Source: JACVRW01 sp963812915
Lineage (GTDB): Bacteria > Actinomycetota > Thermoleophilia > Solirubrobacterales > Thermoleophilaceae
Assembly: GCA_963812915.1 (NCBI GenBank)
Contig: CAWEXB010000005.1
Span: 1 to 64,000 of the forward strand
Length of the DNA stretch: 64,000 nucleotides
Reading direction: 5' to 3'
Position numbers and translations under genes: made by a program. Below, one piece after another: positions 24,921-33,832 of the stretch. The first letter of the stretch is position 1. The number at the start of each line of letters is the position of its first letter. Below the pieces are notes generated by a model. It made no database searches. It was given only the letters and a program-made list of their open reading frames with translations, and was not told the origin of the DNA.

Positions 24921-25804
24921 CCCGTCAGGAGCGTGGCGTCGCTCCCGTCGACGGCGGCGCCCGGCTCCCCCAACCCGACCGGACCACTGCCCCCGACGTC
25001 GAGCCCTTCGGCGGCCGGCGGCTGGTCGCGGATGGCCTCGGGCAAGCCCTCGGCGAGCTCCCCCTCCGGCGCGCCGACGGCCAGCCGGTCCTCGGGCGCG
25101 GGTCCCTTGCGCGGCTCGGGGTCGAACCGATAGCCCACTCCGAAATGCGTGTGGATGTAGGACCAGTCGGGCGAGGCCTTCTCGAGCTTCTGGCGCACCT
25201 TACGGATGAAGACGTCCACGGAGCGGTCGCCGTGGGCCATCGCGTAGCCCCAGACCGCCTGATAGATCTCCTCGCGCTGGAGCACCTTGCCCTTTGCCTG
25301 CGCCAGGAGCTGCAGGACTTCGAACTCGCGCCGTGTGAGATCCACGCTCGTCGAGCGGGCGAAGGCCTGGAACTGGTCGGCCCGGATCTCGAGCTCGCCG
25401 GCGACGAGCGGCCCCGAATCGACCCGGGCGGAGGCTCGCTTGCGGCGGCGAACGACCGACTCCACGCGCGCGAGCACCTCCTCCGGGTGGCACGGCTTCG
25501 TCACCCAGTCGTCCGCCCCGAGCCGAAGGCCGCGGACGCGTTGGGAGACCGTCGAGCGGCCCGTGCAAACCACGATTCCAAGGCCCGGGAGCGAGCCCGA
25601 GACGCGCTCGAGGAAGTCCCAGGCGCCCTGTCCCAGCAAGGCGAGATCGACGACCAGCGCGTTCACGCGCATGGCGACGAACTCTTCGGTGCGGGGCGGC
25701 GCCTCGAGGCGGCGATACTGCCAGCCGAGATCGCCCGCGCGCTTGACCAGCACACGAACGAACCCCGAATCCGAATCCAAGATGGCGAGCCGGAGTTCGG
25801 ACAT
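24917..25804 (-). CDS. PhoB/OmpR-type response regulator
   Basis: A 295-residue regulator. Residues 1-120 are a receiver: acidic pocket in LRLAILDSDSG, probable phospho-acceptor Asp in ALVVDLALLG, Thr/Ser in GIVVCTGRST and Lys in VTKPCHPEEVL. Residues 135-230 are a winged-helix DNA-binding domain (LTRREFEVLQLLAQAKGKVL, GDRSVDVFIRKVRQKLE, HTHFGVGYRFDPEP). A 60-residue Pro/Gly/Glu-rich tail follows, not usual in the family. It is divergent from the pst cluster, with a PHO box between, and is the likely phosphate regulator. No partner histidine kinase is in the window. Confidence 0.9.
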   Translation of the reverse strand: MSELRLAILDSDSGFVRVLVKRAGDLGWQYRRLEAPPRTEEFVAMRVNALVVDLALLGQGAWDFLERVSGSLPGLGIVVCTGRSTVSQRVRGLRLGADDWVTKPCHPEEVLARVESVVRRRKRASARVDSGPLVAGELEIRADQFQAFARSTSVDLTRREFEVLQLLAQAKGKVLQREEIYQAVWGYAMAHGDRSVDVFIRKVRQKLEKASPDWSYIHTHFGVGYRFDPEPRKGPAPEDRLAVGAPEGELAEGLPEAIRDQPPAAEGLDVGGSGPVGLGEPGAAVDGSDATLLTG

Positions 25805-25856
25805 CCGCCGTCAGTGTACGTGACGGGTCGGGCTGCTCCGGCGGTTTCGGTGGCCA

Positions 25857-25873
25857 TTTACAGCATTTTCACA
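25857..25873 (+). promoter_or_regulatory. PHO box, divergent promoter
   Basis: Two hexamers 11 bp apart: TTTACA (25857-25862) and TTCACA (25868-25873), the direct-repeat layout bound by PhoB/PhoP-type regulators. A weaker unit TTCGGT sits 11 bp to the left at 25846. It lies between the regulator start (25804) and the 25930 gene. Confidence 0.55.
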
Positions 25874-25929
25874 GTGGGGAAACTCGCACGTAACGGACAT
25901 TCGGCACCTGCCTGACAAGGTCGCCCGCG

Positions 25930-26367
25930 ATGGAGGCCGCGGTGAATCAGGAGGTCGTACGGGCCGGTGACCTCGAGATCAGGCCGGCCGAGTTCATGGC
26001 CCTGGCCTCTGGAAAGCGCCTGCACCTGACCGTCCGCGAGCTCGAGCTGCTCACCGCGCTGGCCGAGCGCTGCGATCGCATCGTCAGCCGCGAGGAGCTC
26101 TACAGGGTCGTGTGGGGGGAGCCCTACCGCAAGTCCGACCGCTCCGTCGACGTGTACGTGGGAAAGCTGCGCCAGAAGCTGGAGGAGGCGGTACCCGGAC
26201 GGCGCTTCATCCACACCCATTTCGGCTTCGGCTACCGCTTCTCGCCGGAGCGGGCGACCGGACTGAGTCGAGACCCCTTCACATCTTTTTCACAGAGCGG
26301 CGACAGCTGGATAACAGACTGCTCGCGAGCCGCTGAGAGTGTGAGCCGCCGCGATGAATCAACCTAA
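25930..26367 (+). CDS. stand-alone PhoB-type winged-helix DNA-binding protein
   Basis: A 145-residue protein that is only the output domain of an OmpR/PhoB regulator: VRELELLTALAERCDRIVSR, EELYRVVWGEPYRKSDRSVD, VYVGKLRQKLEEAVPGRRFI, HTHFGFGYRFSPE. There is no receiver, so it cannot be switched by phosphorylation. The recognition helix (DRSVDVYVGKLRQKLE) is nearly the same as that of the divergent full-length regulator, so both may read the same PHO boxes. The last 45 residues are coded over the second PHO box and look unconstrained. It sits 12 bp before pstS. Confidence 0.8.
   Translation: MEAAVNQEVVRAGDLEIRPAEFMALASGKRLHLTVRELELLTALAERCDRIVSREELYRVVWGEPYRKSDRSVDVYVGKLRQKLEEAVPGRRFIHTHFGFGYRFSPERATGLSRDPFTSFSQSGDSWITDCSRAAESVSRRDEST
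26278..26316 (+). promoter_or_regulatory. four-unit PHO box upstream of pstS
   Basis: Hexamers at exact 11-bp steps: TTCACA (26278), TTCACA (26289), GCGACA (26300) and ATAACA (26311), all ending in ACA. This is the known geometry of PhoB/PhoP sites (about one helical turn per unit). It ends 63 bp before the pstS start codon, inside the 3' end of the preceding frame. Confidence 0.7.
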
Positions 26368-26379
26368 GGAGAGGACCGG

Positions 26380-27318
26380 ATGAGGAAGCTGCTCGCGTTT
26401 GCCGCCTGCGGCGCGCTCGCACTTGGCGTAGCCGCCTGCGGCGACGACGATGACGATGGCGGTGGCGGCGGAGGCGGCGACCTCTCCGGCACCATCAGGA
26501 TCGACGGCTCGAGCACGGTGGGCCCCTTCGCCCAGGCCGCGGCGGAGGAGTTCCAGGGCCAGAACCCGGGCGTGAAGGTCACGGTCGGCACCTCTGGCAC
26601 CGGCGGTGGCTTCGAGAAGTTCTGCGCCGGTGAGACGGACATTTCGGACGCCTCGCGCCCGATCGACGAGGAAGAGGAGGTGCCGATCTGCGAGAAGAAC
26701 AACGTGACCTACAAGGAGGTCCAGGTCGCGAACGACGGTATCTCGCTCACCACGAACAAGAACCTCACGGTCGACTGCATGACCGTCGAGCAGCTCAAGG
26801 AGCTCTGGGAGCAGGGCTCGAAGGTCAATAGCCTCAGTCAGATCGACCCACAGTTCCCCGACACCCAGCTGGAGCTCTTCGGCCCCGGCACGGACTCGGG
26901 CACCTTCGAGTTCTTCACCGAGGAGATCAACGGCGAGGAGGGGAACACCCGCAAGGACTACCAGCCCTCCGAGGACGACAACGTTCTCGTCCAGGGCGTG
27001 GAGGGCTCCGATGGCGGACTCGGCTACTTCGGCTTCTCCTACTACGAGCAGAACCAGGAAAACCTGAACCTGATCAGCGTCAACGACGGCTCCGGCTGCG
27101 TCGCGCCGAGCAAGGAGTCGATCTCGAGCGGCGAGTACAAGCCGCTGTCGCGCCCGCTCTTCATGTACCCGAGCGACAAGGCGCTGCAGAAGCCCGCGGT
27201 CAAGGCCTTCATGGACTACGTCGTCCAGAACTACGACTCCATAGCCTCGGCCTCGCAGATCGTCCCGATGAGCCAGCAGCAGGCCCAGAAGGCCACCAGC
27301 GCGCTGGGCGCGAGCTAG
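26380..27318 (+). CDS. pstS: phosphate ABC transporter substrate-binding lipoprotein
   Basis: A 312-residue periplasm-side phosphate receptor. The lipobox LGVAACG gives a lipidated Cys at residue 20, followed by a DDDDDGGGGGGG linker. Phosphate-binding blocks are clear: IRIDGSSTVGPFAQAAAEEF, GTSGTGGGFEKFCAGETDIS, DASRPI and FGPGTDSGTFEFFTEEI. The start has AAGGAGAGG upstream. It is the first gene of pstSCAB-phoU, next to a four-unit PHO box, so it is expected to be induced by phosphate limitation. Confidence 0.96.
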   Translation: MRKLLAFAACGALALGVAACGDDDDDGGGGGGGDLSGTIRIDGSSTVGPFAQAAAEEFQGQNPGVKVTVGTSGTGGGFEKFCAGETDISDASRPIDEEEEVPICEKNNVTYKEVQVANDGISLTTNKNLTVDCMTVEQLKELWEQGSKVNSLSQIDPQFPDTQLELFGPGTDSGTFEFFTEEINGEEGNTRKDYQPSEDDNVLVQGVEGSDGGLGYFGFSYYEQNQENLNLISVNDGSGCVAPSKESISSGEYKPLSRPLFMYPSDKALQKPAVKAFMDYVVQNYDSIASASQIVPMSQQQAQKATSALGAS

Positions 27319-27326
27319 TGGTCTAG

Positions 27327-28271
27327 GTGCAGGCGAGCCCCAGAGCCGAAGCACGCGGCCGCCCGGAGATCTCCCTCCGGGCGGCGCGCCCGCGTTACGG
27401 GGAGAAGATCATCAAGGGCCTCCTCGTTCTGGCGGCCTTCATCTCGGTCCTGACGACCACCGGGATCGTCCTCTCGCTGGTCGAGGAGACGATCACCTTC
27501 TTCGGCGACGTCCCGGTGGGCGACTTCCTCTTCGGCACCGAGTGGTCGCCGCTCTTCAACCCGCCGAGCTTCGGCGTTCTGCCGCTCGTCAGCGGCACGC
27601 TCGTCACGAGCCTCATAGCGATGTTGGTGGCCACACCGCTCGGGCTCGGCGCCGCCGTCTACTTGAGCGAGTACGCGAGGCCCCGCGTCCGCAAGACGAT
27701 CAAGCCGATCCTCGAGCTGCTGGCCGGCGTGCCCACGATCGTGTTCGGCTACTTCGCCCTCACCTTCTTCACGCCGGAGATCCTCCAGGCCCTGTTCGGA
27801 AACAGCATCCAGATCTTCAACGCGCTTGCGGCCGGGATCATCATCGGCTTCCTGATCATCCCGACGGTCGCCTCGATCTCGGAGGACGCGATGTCGGCGG
27901 TGCCGGCGTCGCTTCGCGAGGGGGCATTCGGGCTCGGTGGCTCAAAGCTCCAGGTGACGACGCGCGTGGTGTTTCCGGCCGCGCTGTCCGGAATCGTCGC
28001 CTCGCTCGTGCTCGCCATGTCCCGTGCGGTGGGCGAGACGATGGTGGTGCTGATCGCCGGCGGGCTGCGGCCGCAATGGGGATTGAACGTCGGTGAGTCG
28101 ATGGAGACGATGACGGCCTTCATCGCGGCTACCGGCAAGGGCGACATCGCGACCGGCTCGATCGCGTACAAGACCGTCTTCGCGGTCGGGATGACGCTGT
28201 TCGTGATCACGCTGATCCTGAACCTGTTCTCGATCCGCTTCGTGCGGAAGTACCGGCAGGTGTACGAATGA
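27327..28271 (+). CDS. pstC: phosphate ABC transporter permease PstC
   Basis: A 314-residue permease with six transmembrane helices, partner of PstA. Family blocks: ATPLGLGAAVYLSEYARPRV, ELLAGVPTIVFGYFALTFF, and the EAA-type cytoplasmic loop DAMSAVPASLREGAFGLGGS that contacts PstB, followed by MSRAVGETMVVLIAGG. GTG start 9 bp after the pstS stop. The stop overlaps the pstA start by 4 bp (ATGA). Confidence 0.95.
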   Translation: MQASPRAEARGRPEISLRAARPRYGEKIIKGLLVLAAFISVLTTTGIVLSLVEETITFFGDVPVGDFLFGTEWSPLFNPPSFGVLPLVSGTLVTSLIAMLVATPLGLGAAVYLSEYARPRVRKTIKPILELLAGVPTIVFGYFALTFFTPEILQALFGNSIQIFNALAAGIIIGFLIIPTVASISEDAMSAVPASLREGAFGLGGSKLQVTTRVVFPAALSGIVASLVLAMSRAVGETMVVLIAGGLRPQWGLNVGESMETMTAFIAATGKGDIATGSIAYKTVFAVGMTLFVITLILNLFSIRFVRKYRQVYE

Positions 28272-29179
28272 GCGCCCACGGCGAAGCCGTCGCCGCCCCC
28301 GGCGAGGCGATCGGCCGCCCCACGAGCTCGCGCCGGGCCAAGGATCTGGGCTTCCGCCTCGGCCTGCTCACGTGCCTCGCCCTCGCCATCATTCTGCTGG
28401 GGGTGCTGCTGTGGGACGTGGCGGTCGACGGCGCCGCCCGCCTGAGCTGGAGCTTCATCACCAGCTTCGCGTCCATCAATGCGGATCAGGCCGGGATCGA
28501 GGCGGCGCTTACGGGCACGCTTTGGCTGATGGCGGTCTGCGCCGCCTTCATCATCCCGGTCGGGGTGGCCACGGCGATCTACCTCGAGGAGTACGCGGAC
28601 AACACCAAGTGGTACAACCGCCTGATCGAGGTGAACATCCAGAACCTCGCCGCGGTTCCCTCGATCGTCTACGGCATCCTCGGCCTGGCCTTCCTGGTGC
28701 GTGGTCCGTTCTCCCTGGGGCCGGTGATCCTGGCGGGCGGACTCACGCTCGGCCTGCTCGTCCTGCCGGTGGTGATCATCGCCGGCCGTGAGGCGATCCG
28801 GGCGGTGCCGCCCTCTATCCGAGAAGGCTCGCTGGCCCTCGGGGCCACCCAGTGGCAGACCATCTGGCGACAGGTCCTGCCCGCCGCCGTCCCGGGCATC
28901 GCGACCGGTGTGATCCTCGCGCTCTCGCGAGCCATCGGCGAGACCGCTCCGCTGATCGTCGTCGGCGCGGCCACATTCGTCGCCTTCAATCCCACGGGGC
29001 TCGACTCCAACTTCACGGCGATGCCGATCCAGATCTTCGACTGGATCTCGCGCCCCTCGAACGACGTGAACGACTACAGGCCGCTGGCCGCGGCGGGAAT
29101 CCTCCTGCTGATGATCGTGCTGCTCTGCATGAACGCGATTGCTATCTGGCTACGGAATCGATACGAGCAGAAGTGGTAG
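28268..29179 (+). CDS. pstA: phosphate ABC transporter permease PstA
   Basis: A 303-residue permease, six helices, second half of the phosphate channel. Blocks: PVGVATAIYLEEYADNTKWY, IQNLAAVPSIVYGILGLAFL, the EAA-type loop EAIRAVPPSIREGSLALGAT, and LSRAIGETAPLIVVGAATFV. Translationally coupled to pstC by a 4-bp overlap; pstB follows after 10 bp. Confidence 0.95.
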   Translation: MSAHGEAVAAPGEAIGRPTSSRRAKDLGFRLGLLTCLALAIILLGVLLWDVAVDGAARLSWSFITSFASINADQAGIEAALTGTLWLMAVCAAFIIPVGVATAIYLEEYADNTKWYNRLIEVNIQNLAAVPSIVYGILGLAFLVRGPFSLGPVILAGGLTLGLLVLPVVIIAGREAIRAVPPSIREGSLALGATQWQTIWRQVLPAAVPGIATGVILALSRAIGETAPLIVVGAATFVAFNPTGLDSNFTAMPIQIFDWISRPSNDVNDYRPLAAAGILLLMIVLLCMNAIAIWLRNRYEQKW

Positions 29180-29189
29180 GTGATTTAGA

Positions 29190-30132
29190 GTGGCGGAGCG
29201 GATGACCGACGACTCGCACCAGAGGGAAGAGGAGACGCAGGCGCGGGAGCCGCAGCAGCACGAGGCCCGGGGCCTGCGGCGCTCCCTCGACGTGCATCAC
29301 GGAGAAGCGGCCTCGCCGGCCGTGGAGGGCGCGGAGCCGAAGCCGAAGGCGGCCCGCGAGGCCGTCTTCCACCTCGAGGACGTCATGGTGAGCTACAACG
29401 CCAAGCCGGCGGTCCGCAACGTCTCCTTCGACATCGGCGTGAACGAGATCACGGCCCTGATCGGCCCCTCCGGCTGCGGGAAGTCGACGGTAATCCGCTG
29501 CTTCAACCGGATGAACGACCTCATCCCGGCGGCCACCGTCGAGGGCAAGGTTCTCTATCACGGCCAGGATCTCTACGGCTCCGACGTCGACGCCGTCGAG
29601 GTGCGCAAGCGGATCGGCATGGTCTTCCAGAAGCCGAACCCGTTCCCCAAGTCGATCTACGACAACATCGCCTTCGGCCCGCGCGTGCTCGGCATGAAGG
29701 GCGAGCATGGACGAGATCGTCGAGCGCGCCCTCAACCACGCGGCGCTGTGGGACGAGGTGAAGGACCGCCTCAAGACCAACGCCTTCGGCATGTCCGGCG
29801 GCCAGCAGCAGCGGCTCTGCATCGCCCGCTGCCTGGCGGTCGAGCCCGACGTGATCCTGATGGACGAGCCCTGCTCGGCGCTCGACCCGATCTCCACCGG
29901 CAAGATCGAGGACCTCATGATGGAGCTGAAGAAGGAGTACTCGATCGTGATCGTCACGCACAACATGCAGCAGGCGGCGCGCGTCTCGGACAAGACGGCG
30001 TTCTTCACCGTCGAGCTCGGCGAGGACGAGCACCGCACCGGCCGCGTCGTCGAGTTCGACGACACGGAGAAGATCTTCACCAACCCGTCCGATCCGCGCA
30101 CGGAGGCCTACGTCACCGGCAAGGTCGGCTAG
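29190..30132 (+). pseudogene. pstB: phosphate ABC transporter ATPase PstB, frameshifted as read
   Basis: Energises phosphate import. The first frame (from GTG 29190) has a 65-residue polar extension, then a normal ABC start: VMVSYNAKPAVRNVSFDIGV, Walker A LIGPSGCGKSTVIRCFNRMN, Q-loop RIGMVFQKPNPFPKSIYDNI, GPRVLGMKGE. It then shifts. The +1 frame from 29707 completes the protein: MDEIVERALNHAALWDEVKD, signature FGMSGGQQQRLCIARCLAVE, Walker B VILMDEPCSALDP, H-loop VIVTHNMQQAARVSD. Removing one base at about 29706 gives GMKGEMDEIVERAL, exactly the family text. A real lesion would abolish Pst transport; sequence error is the likelier cause. Confidence 0.85.
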
Positions 30133-30135
30133 AGC

Positions 30136-30837
30136 GTGCCAGCCACCACACGGACCCACTTCCAGGAGGAGCTCCAGGCGCTCGAAAAGCAGGCTCTCGG
30201 AGGGCTCGACATGGTCGTCACGGCGCTCGACCGGGCGCTGGAGACCGTGCAGCACCAGGACATCGAGCTCGCAAGCATGGTCATCGCCGACGACGACCGC
30301 ATCGACGGCCGCTACATGGAGGTGCACCAGGGCGTGCTGTCGCTGCTGGCGCTCCAGGCGCCCGTGGCGACCGACCTGCGCCTCGTCGCCGCCATCCTGC
30401 ACCTGATCAAGCACATCGAGCGGATGGGCGACCAGTGCGTGAACATGGCGAAGCTGGTGCCGCTCGCGGGGCACGAGCCACCCCTGGACGAGCGCGTGCT
30501 CGACACCATTCAGCGCATGGGGGCCCAGGCCCGCCAGCAGGTAATCCAGTGCGGGCAGGCCTTCGAGCGCCGCGACGCCGCCCTCGCCCGGGACCTCGTC
30601 CGTCAGGACGACGAGATCGACCGGCTCAACCGCGACCTCTTCAAGCTGGCGCTCGAGATCGGGGATGACGCGGATCGGCGCGAATGGGCGATGCACATGA
30701 TGCTCGTGGGTCGCTGCATCGAACGGATCGGCGACAACGCCGTGGACATCGGCGAGCAGACCGCGTTCGTCGTCACCGGCCTGTTCCGCGAGTTCGAGGA
30801 CGCCTCGCACCCCGAGCTCGCGCCCCCGCACGCTTGA
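30136..30837 (+). CDS. phoU: phosphate regulon negative regulator PhoU
   Basis: A 233-residue all-helical cytoplasmic protein with two PhoU repeats. Each carries a metal-binding motif: DDDRIDGRYMEVHQGVLSLL with VATDLRLVAAILHLIKHIER in the first, and QDDEIDRLNRDLFKLALEI with MLVGRCIERIGDNAVDIGEQ in the second. PhoU links Pst activity to the sensor kinase and restrains the phosphate response. GTG start 4 bp after pstB; the stop overlaps the TTG start of ppx. Confidence 0.95.
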   Translation: MPATTRTHFQEELQALEKQALGGLDMVVTALDRALETVQHQDIELASMVIADDDRIDGRYMEVHQGVLSLLALQAPVATDLRLVAAILHLIKHIERMGDQCVNMAKLVPLAGHEPPLDERVLDTIQRMGAQARQQVIQCGQAFERRDAALARDLVRQDDEIDRLNRDLFKLALEIGDDADRREWAMHMMLVGRCIERIGDNAVDIGEQTAFVVTGLFREFEDASHPELAPPHA

Positions 30838-31719
30838 TCTGCGCCTGCATCGACATCGGCAGCAACACCACGCGGCTGCTGGTTGCCGACGCCGAGGACG
30901 GGCGGCTGAAGGAGCTCGTCACCCAGCGTGCGTTCACGCGTATCGGAAAGAGCCTCGCGGGCGGGAGCACGATTCCCGAGGAGAAGATCGTCGAGACGGC
31001 CGACGTGGTTCGGACGCAGTCGACGGTGGCGCGCGAGGTCGGGATCGGAGGAGATCATCGCCGTGGCGACCGCGGCGATCCGGCAGGCCGCGAACCGCGA
31101 GGAGCTCGTTGCCGCGGTGGAGGACGCCGGCGGCGTGCCGCTGACGGTGCTCTCGGACGAGGAGGAGGCGCGGCTCTCGTTCGTGGGCGCGACCCGCACC
31201 CTGCTCCGGCCGGCGGAGGGGACCATCGCCGTGATCGACGTCGGCGGCGGCTCGACGGAGCTCGCCGTGGGCGAGGCGGACGGCAGCATGGCCTGGTCGG
31301 CCTCGTTCCGGATCGGCTCGGGCTTCCTCGCTGACAGCTACCTGCGCTCCGATCCTCCGTCGATCGACGAGCTCGAGAAGGTCCGCCGCCACGTCGTCGG
31401 CACCTTCGAAGGCCTCGAGCCACCCCCTGCGGACAGCGCCGTGGCCGTCGGCGGCACCGCCACGTCGCTGCGGAGGCTGGTCGGCGCCGAGCTGTCGCAC
31501 GAGACGCTCGAGCGCGGGATCCGCGTCCTCTCCCTGACGCCGATCCCCGAGGTGGCCCGTCGCTTCGAGCTCGATACCGAGCGGGTGCGGCTGCTGCCGG
31601 CGGGCATCCTCGTGCTCGAGGCGCTCTCGGACGTGCTGCGGCTGCCCCTTCGGATCGCCCGAGGGGGGCTGCGCGAAGGAGTCCTGCTCGAGCTGGTGGA
31701 GGGGAGGCAGCTCGCCTAG
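30834..31719 (+). pseudogene. ppx: Ppx/GppA exopolyphosphatase, frameshifted as read
   Basis: Exopolyphosphatase of the ASKHA fold, about 295 residues if the frame is restored, a short single-module form as in other actinomycetes. The first frame starts at TTG 30834 overlapping the phoU stop: CACIDIGSNTTRLLVADAED, LVTQRAFTRIGKSLAGG. It breaks near 31044. The +1 frame continues SEEIIAVATAAIRQAANREE, LSDEEEARLSFVGATRTLL, the second phosphate loop TIAVIDVGGGSTELAVGEAD, then FRIGSGFLADSYL and AVGGTATSLRRLVGAELSHE. Removing one base in GGTCGGGATCGG restores REVGSEEI. Grouped with ppk, it sets polyphosphate levels. Confidence 0.82.
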
Positions 31720-31738
31720 ATCACGATGCGGCACCATA

Positions 31739-33832
31739 GTGGCTGAGATGCACGCCGTAACCACAGCGCCCGAAGTACCAACCCTCGACTCGCCCGAGCT
31801 GTTCACGAACCGTGAGCTCTCCTGGCTCCAGTTCAACGAGCGCGTGCTCGAGCTCGCCGAGGACGACGCAATCCCGCTCCTGGAGCGCGTCAAGTTCCTC
31901 GCCATCTATGCGCAGAACCTGGACGAGTTCGTGATGGTGCGCGTGGCCGGCCTGCACGACCAGGTGGACGCCGGCATCGATGCCCGCGGTCCCGACGGCC
32001 TGTCGCCGGGGGAGACGGTCGAGCGGATCATCGAGCGGACCCGCGAGCTGGGAGCCCGCCACGTCCGCGAGTGGGAGCAGCGAGTGCGGCCCGAGCTCGC
32101 CGAGCACGACATCCGCGTGATCGACTGCGCCGGCTGCAACCCAACCGAGCTCGAGACGATCGACCGGATGTTCAGCGAGCAGATCTTCCCGGTCCTCACT
32201 CCGCTCGCCGTCGGCCCCGGTCGGCCCTTCCCCTACATCTCCAACCTGTCCCTCTCGCTCGCCGTCTGGCTGCGCGATCCCGAGACCCGCGCGGAGATCT
32301 TCGCGCGCGTAAAGGTTCCGAAGGAGGTTGTGCCGCGCTTCCTGCCGATCGGGGACCGCGTGTTCGTTCCGCTCGAGGAGGTGATCGCGCGGCACCTCGA
32401 CAAGCTCTTCCCCGGCATGGAGATCCTCCGCCACGACTATTTCCGGGTCACGCGCGACGCCGACTTCACGGTCTCGGACGAGGCCGACGACCTCGTCCGC
32501 GCCGTCGAGGACGAGCTCCGGCGCAGGCGCTTCGGCGAGGTCGTGCGGCTCGAGGTCGGCTCGTCCATGGACGCGGACATGCGCTCCTACCTGATGGAGC
32601 AGCTCGGGGTGGACGAGAGCGAGGTGTTCGACATCGACGGTCAGCTCGACCTTCAGGACCTCTGGGAGCTCTACGAGGTCGAGGGCTTCCGCGAGCTCCG
32701 GGATGCCCCCTGGTCCCCCGTTACGCATCCGGCCTTCGTCGACCCCGACCACGGCAAGGCGGACGTCTTCGCCGCCATGCGAGCCGGGGACATCCTCGTC
32801 CACCACCCCTACGACTCGTTCGCCAACAGCGTCGAGCGCTTCGTCCAACAGGCGGTCGCCGATCCGGACGTGCTCGCGATCAAGATGACCGTGTACCGCA
32901 CCTCGGACGACTCTGGCCTCGTGCCGTCCCTGATCGAGGCCGCCGAGCGCGGCAAGCAGGCGGTGTGCCTCGTCGAGCTGAAGGCCCGCTTCGACGAGCG
33001 GCGGAACATCGGCTGGGCGCGAGCGCTCGAGGAGGCGGGCGCCCACGTCGTCCACGGCCTGCCCGGGCTGAAGACGCACGCCAAGGCGCTGCTGATCGTC
33101 CGCCGCGAGGGCCGCGGCGTCCGGCACTACGTGCACATCGGCACCGGTAACTACCACGCCAAGACCGCGCGGCTGTACGAGGACTTCGGGCTCTTCACCT
33201 GCGACCGCGAACTCGCCACCGACGTCGCCGAGCTGTTCAACGCGCTCACCGGCGCGGCCCGCACGCCGACCTACGATAGGGCCGTAATCGCCCCGGACCA
33301 CATGCGTGACTGGGCTATTCGCGAGATCGAGCGCACGGTCGAGGCACATCGCGCCGGCGAGGAGGCGCGCATCGTCATGAAGATGAACTCGCTGGTCGAC
33401 CGGCGGTGCATCCAGGCCCTGTACGAGGCCTCGCAGGCCGGCGTCCGCATCGATCTGAACATCCGCGGGATCTGCTGCCTGCGGCCGGGCGTGCCGGGTG
33501 TCAGCGAGAACATCCGCGTGATCTCGGTAGTCGGCCGCTTCCTCGAGCACTCCCGCATCTACGGCTTCCAGCGCGGCGGCGAGCGCCGCTACTGGATCGG
33601 CTCCGGCGACCTCATGCCGCGCAACCTCGACACGCGCGTGGAGCTGATCGCGCCGGTCGCGTCCGAGCCGCTGAAGCAGGAGATCGAGGACACCCTCGAG
33701 CGCTGCTTCGCCGACGACACGTTCGCTTGGGAGCTTGGCCCCGACGACTCGTGGGAGCGTCGGCGCGGCGGCAGCCGGTCGGTTCACAGCGAGTTGATGC
33801 AGCGGGCGCTCGAGCGGCCGTCAGCGGAGTAG
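31739..33832 (+). CDS. ppk: polyphosphate kinase 1
   Basis: A 697-residue enzyme that reversibly makes polyphosphate from ATP. Domains in order: N-terminal (FTNRELSWLQFNERVLELAE), head domain, then two phospholipase-D-like catalytic domains. The phospho-accepting His is in HYVHIGTGNYHAKTARLYED; other blocks are DILVHHPYDSFANSVERFV, IKMTVYRTSDDSGLVPSLIE and RIVMKMNSLVDRRCIQALYE. GTG 31739 or ATG 31748 are both possible starts. It follows ppx closely. The 3' end overlaps the convergent GH3 gene by 12 bp. Confidence 0.96.
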   Translation: MAEMHAVTTAPEVPTLDSPELFTNRELSWLQFNERVLELAEDDAIPLLERVKFLAIYAQNLDEFVMVRVAGLHDQVDAGIDARGPDGLSPGETVERIIERTRELGARHVREWEQRVRPELAEHDIRVIDCAGCNPTELETIDRMFSEQIFPVLTPLAVGPGRPFPYISNLSLSLAVWLRDPETRAEIFARVKVPKEVVPRFLPIGDRVFVPLEEVIARHLDKLFPGMEILRHDYFRVTRDADFTVSDEADDLVRAVEDELRRRRFGEVVRLEVGSSMDADMRSYLMEQLGVDESEVFDIDGQLDLQDLWELYEVEGFRELRDAPWSPVTHPAFVDPDHGKADVFAAMRAGDILVHHPYDSFANSVERFVQQAVADPDVLAIKMTVYRTSDDSGLVPSLIEAAERGKQAVCLVELKARFDERRNIGWARALEEAGAHVVHGLPGLKTHAKALLIVRREGRGVRHYVHIGTGNYHAKTARLYEDFGLFTCDRELATDVAELFNALTGAARTPTYDRAVIAPDHMRDWAIREIERTVEAHRAGEEARIVMKMNSLVDRRCIQALYEASQAGVRIDLNIRGICCLRPGVPGVSENIRVISVVGRFLEHSRIYGFQRGGERRYWIGSGDLMPRNLDTRVELIAPVASEPLKQEIEDTLERCFADDTFAWELGPDDSWERRRGGSRSVHSELMQRALERPSAE

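Noticed and set aside
31721..33787. 688-codon open frame on the minus strand
   Set aside because: Exactly antisense to ppk, whose motifs are intact; the minus-strand translation is low-complexity and has no family motif. Long antisense frames are expected at this GC content.
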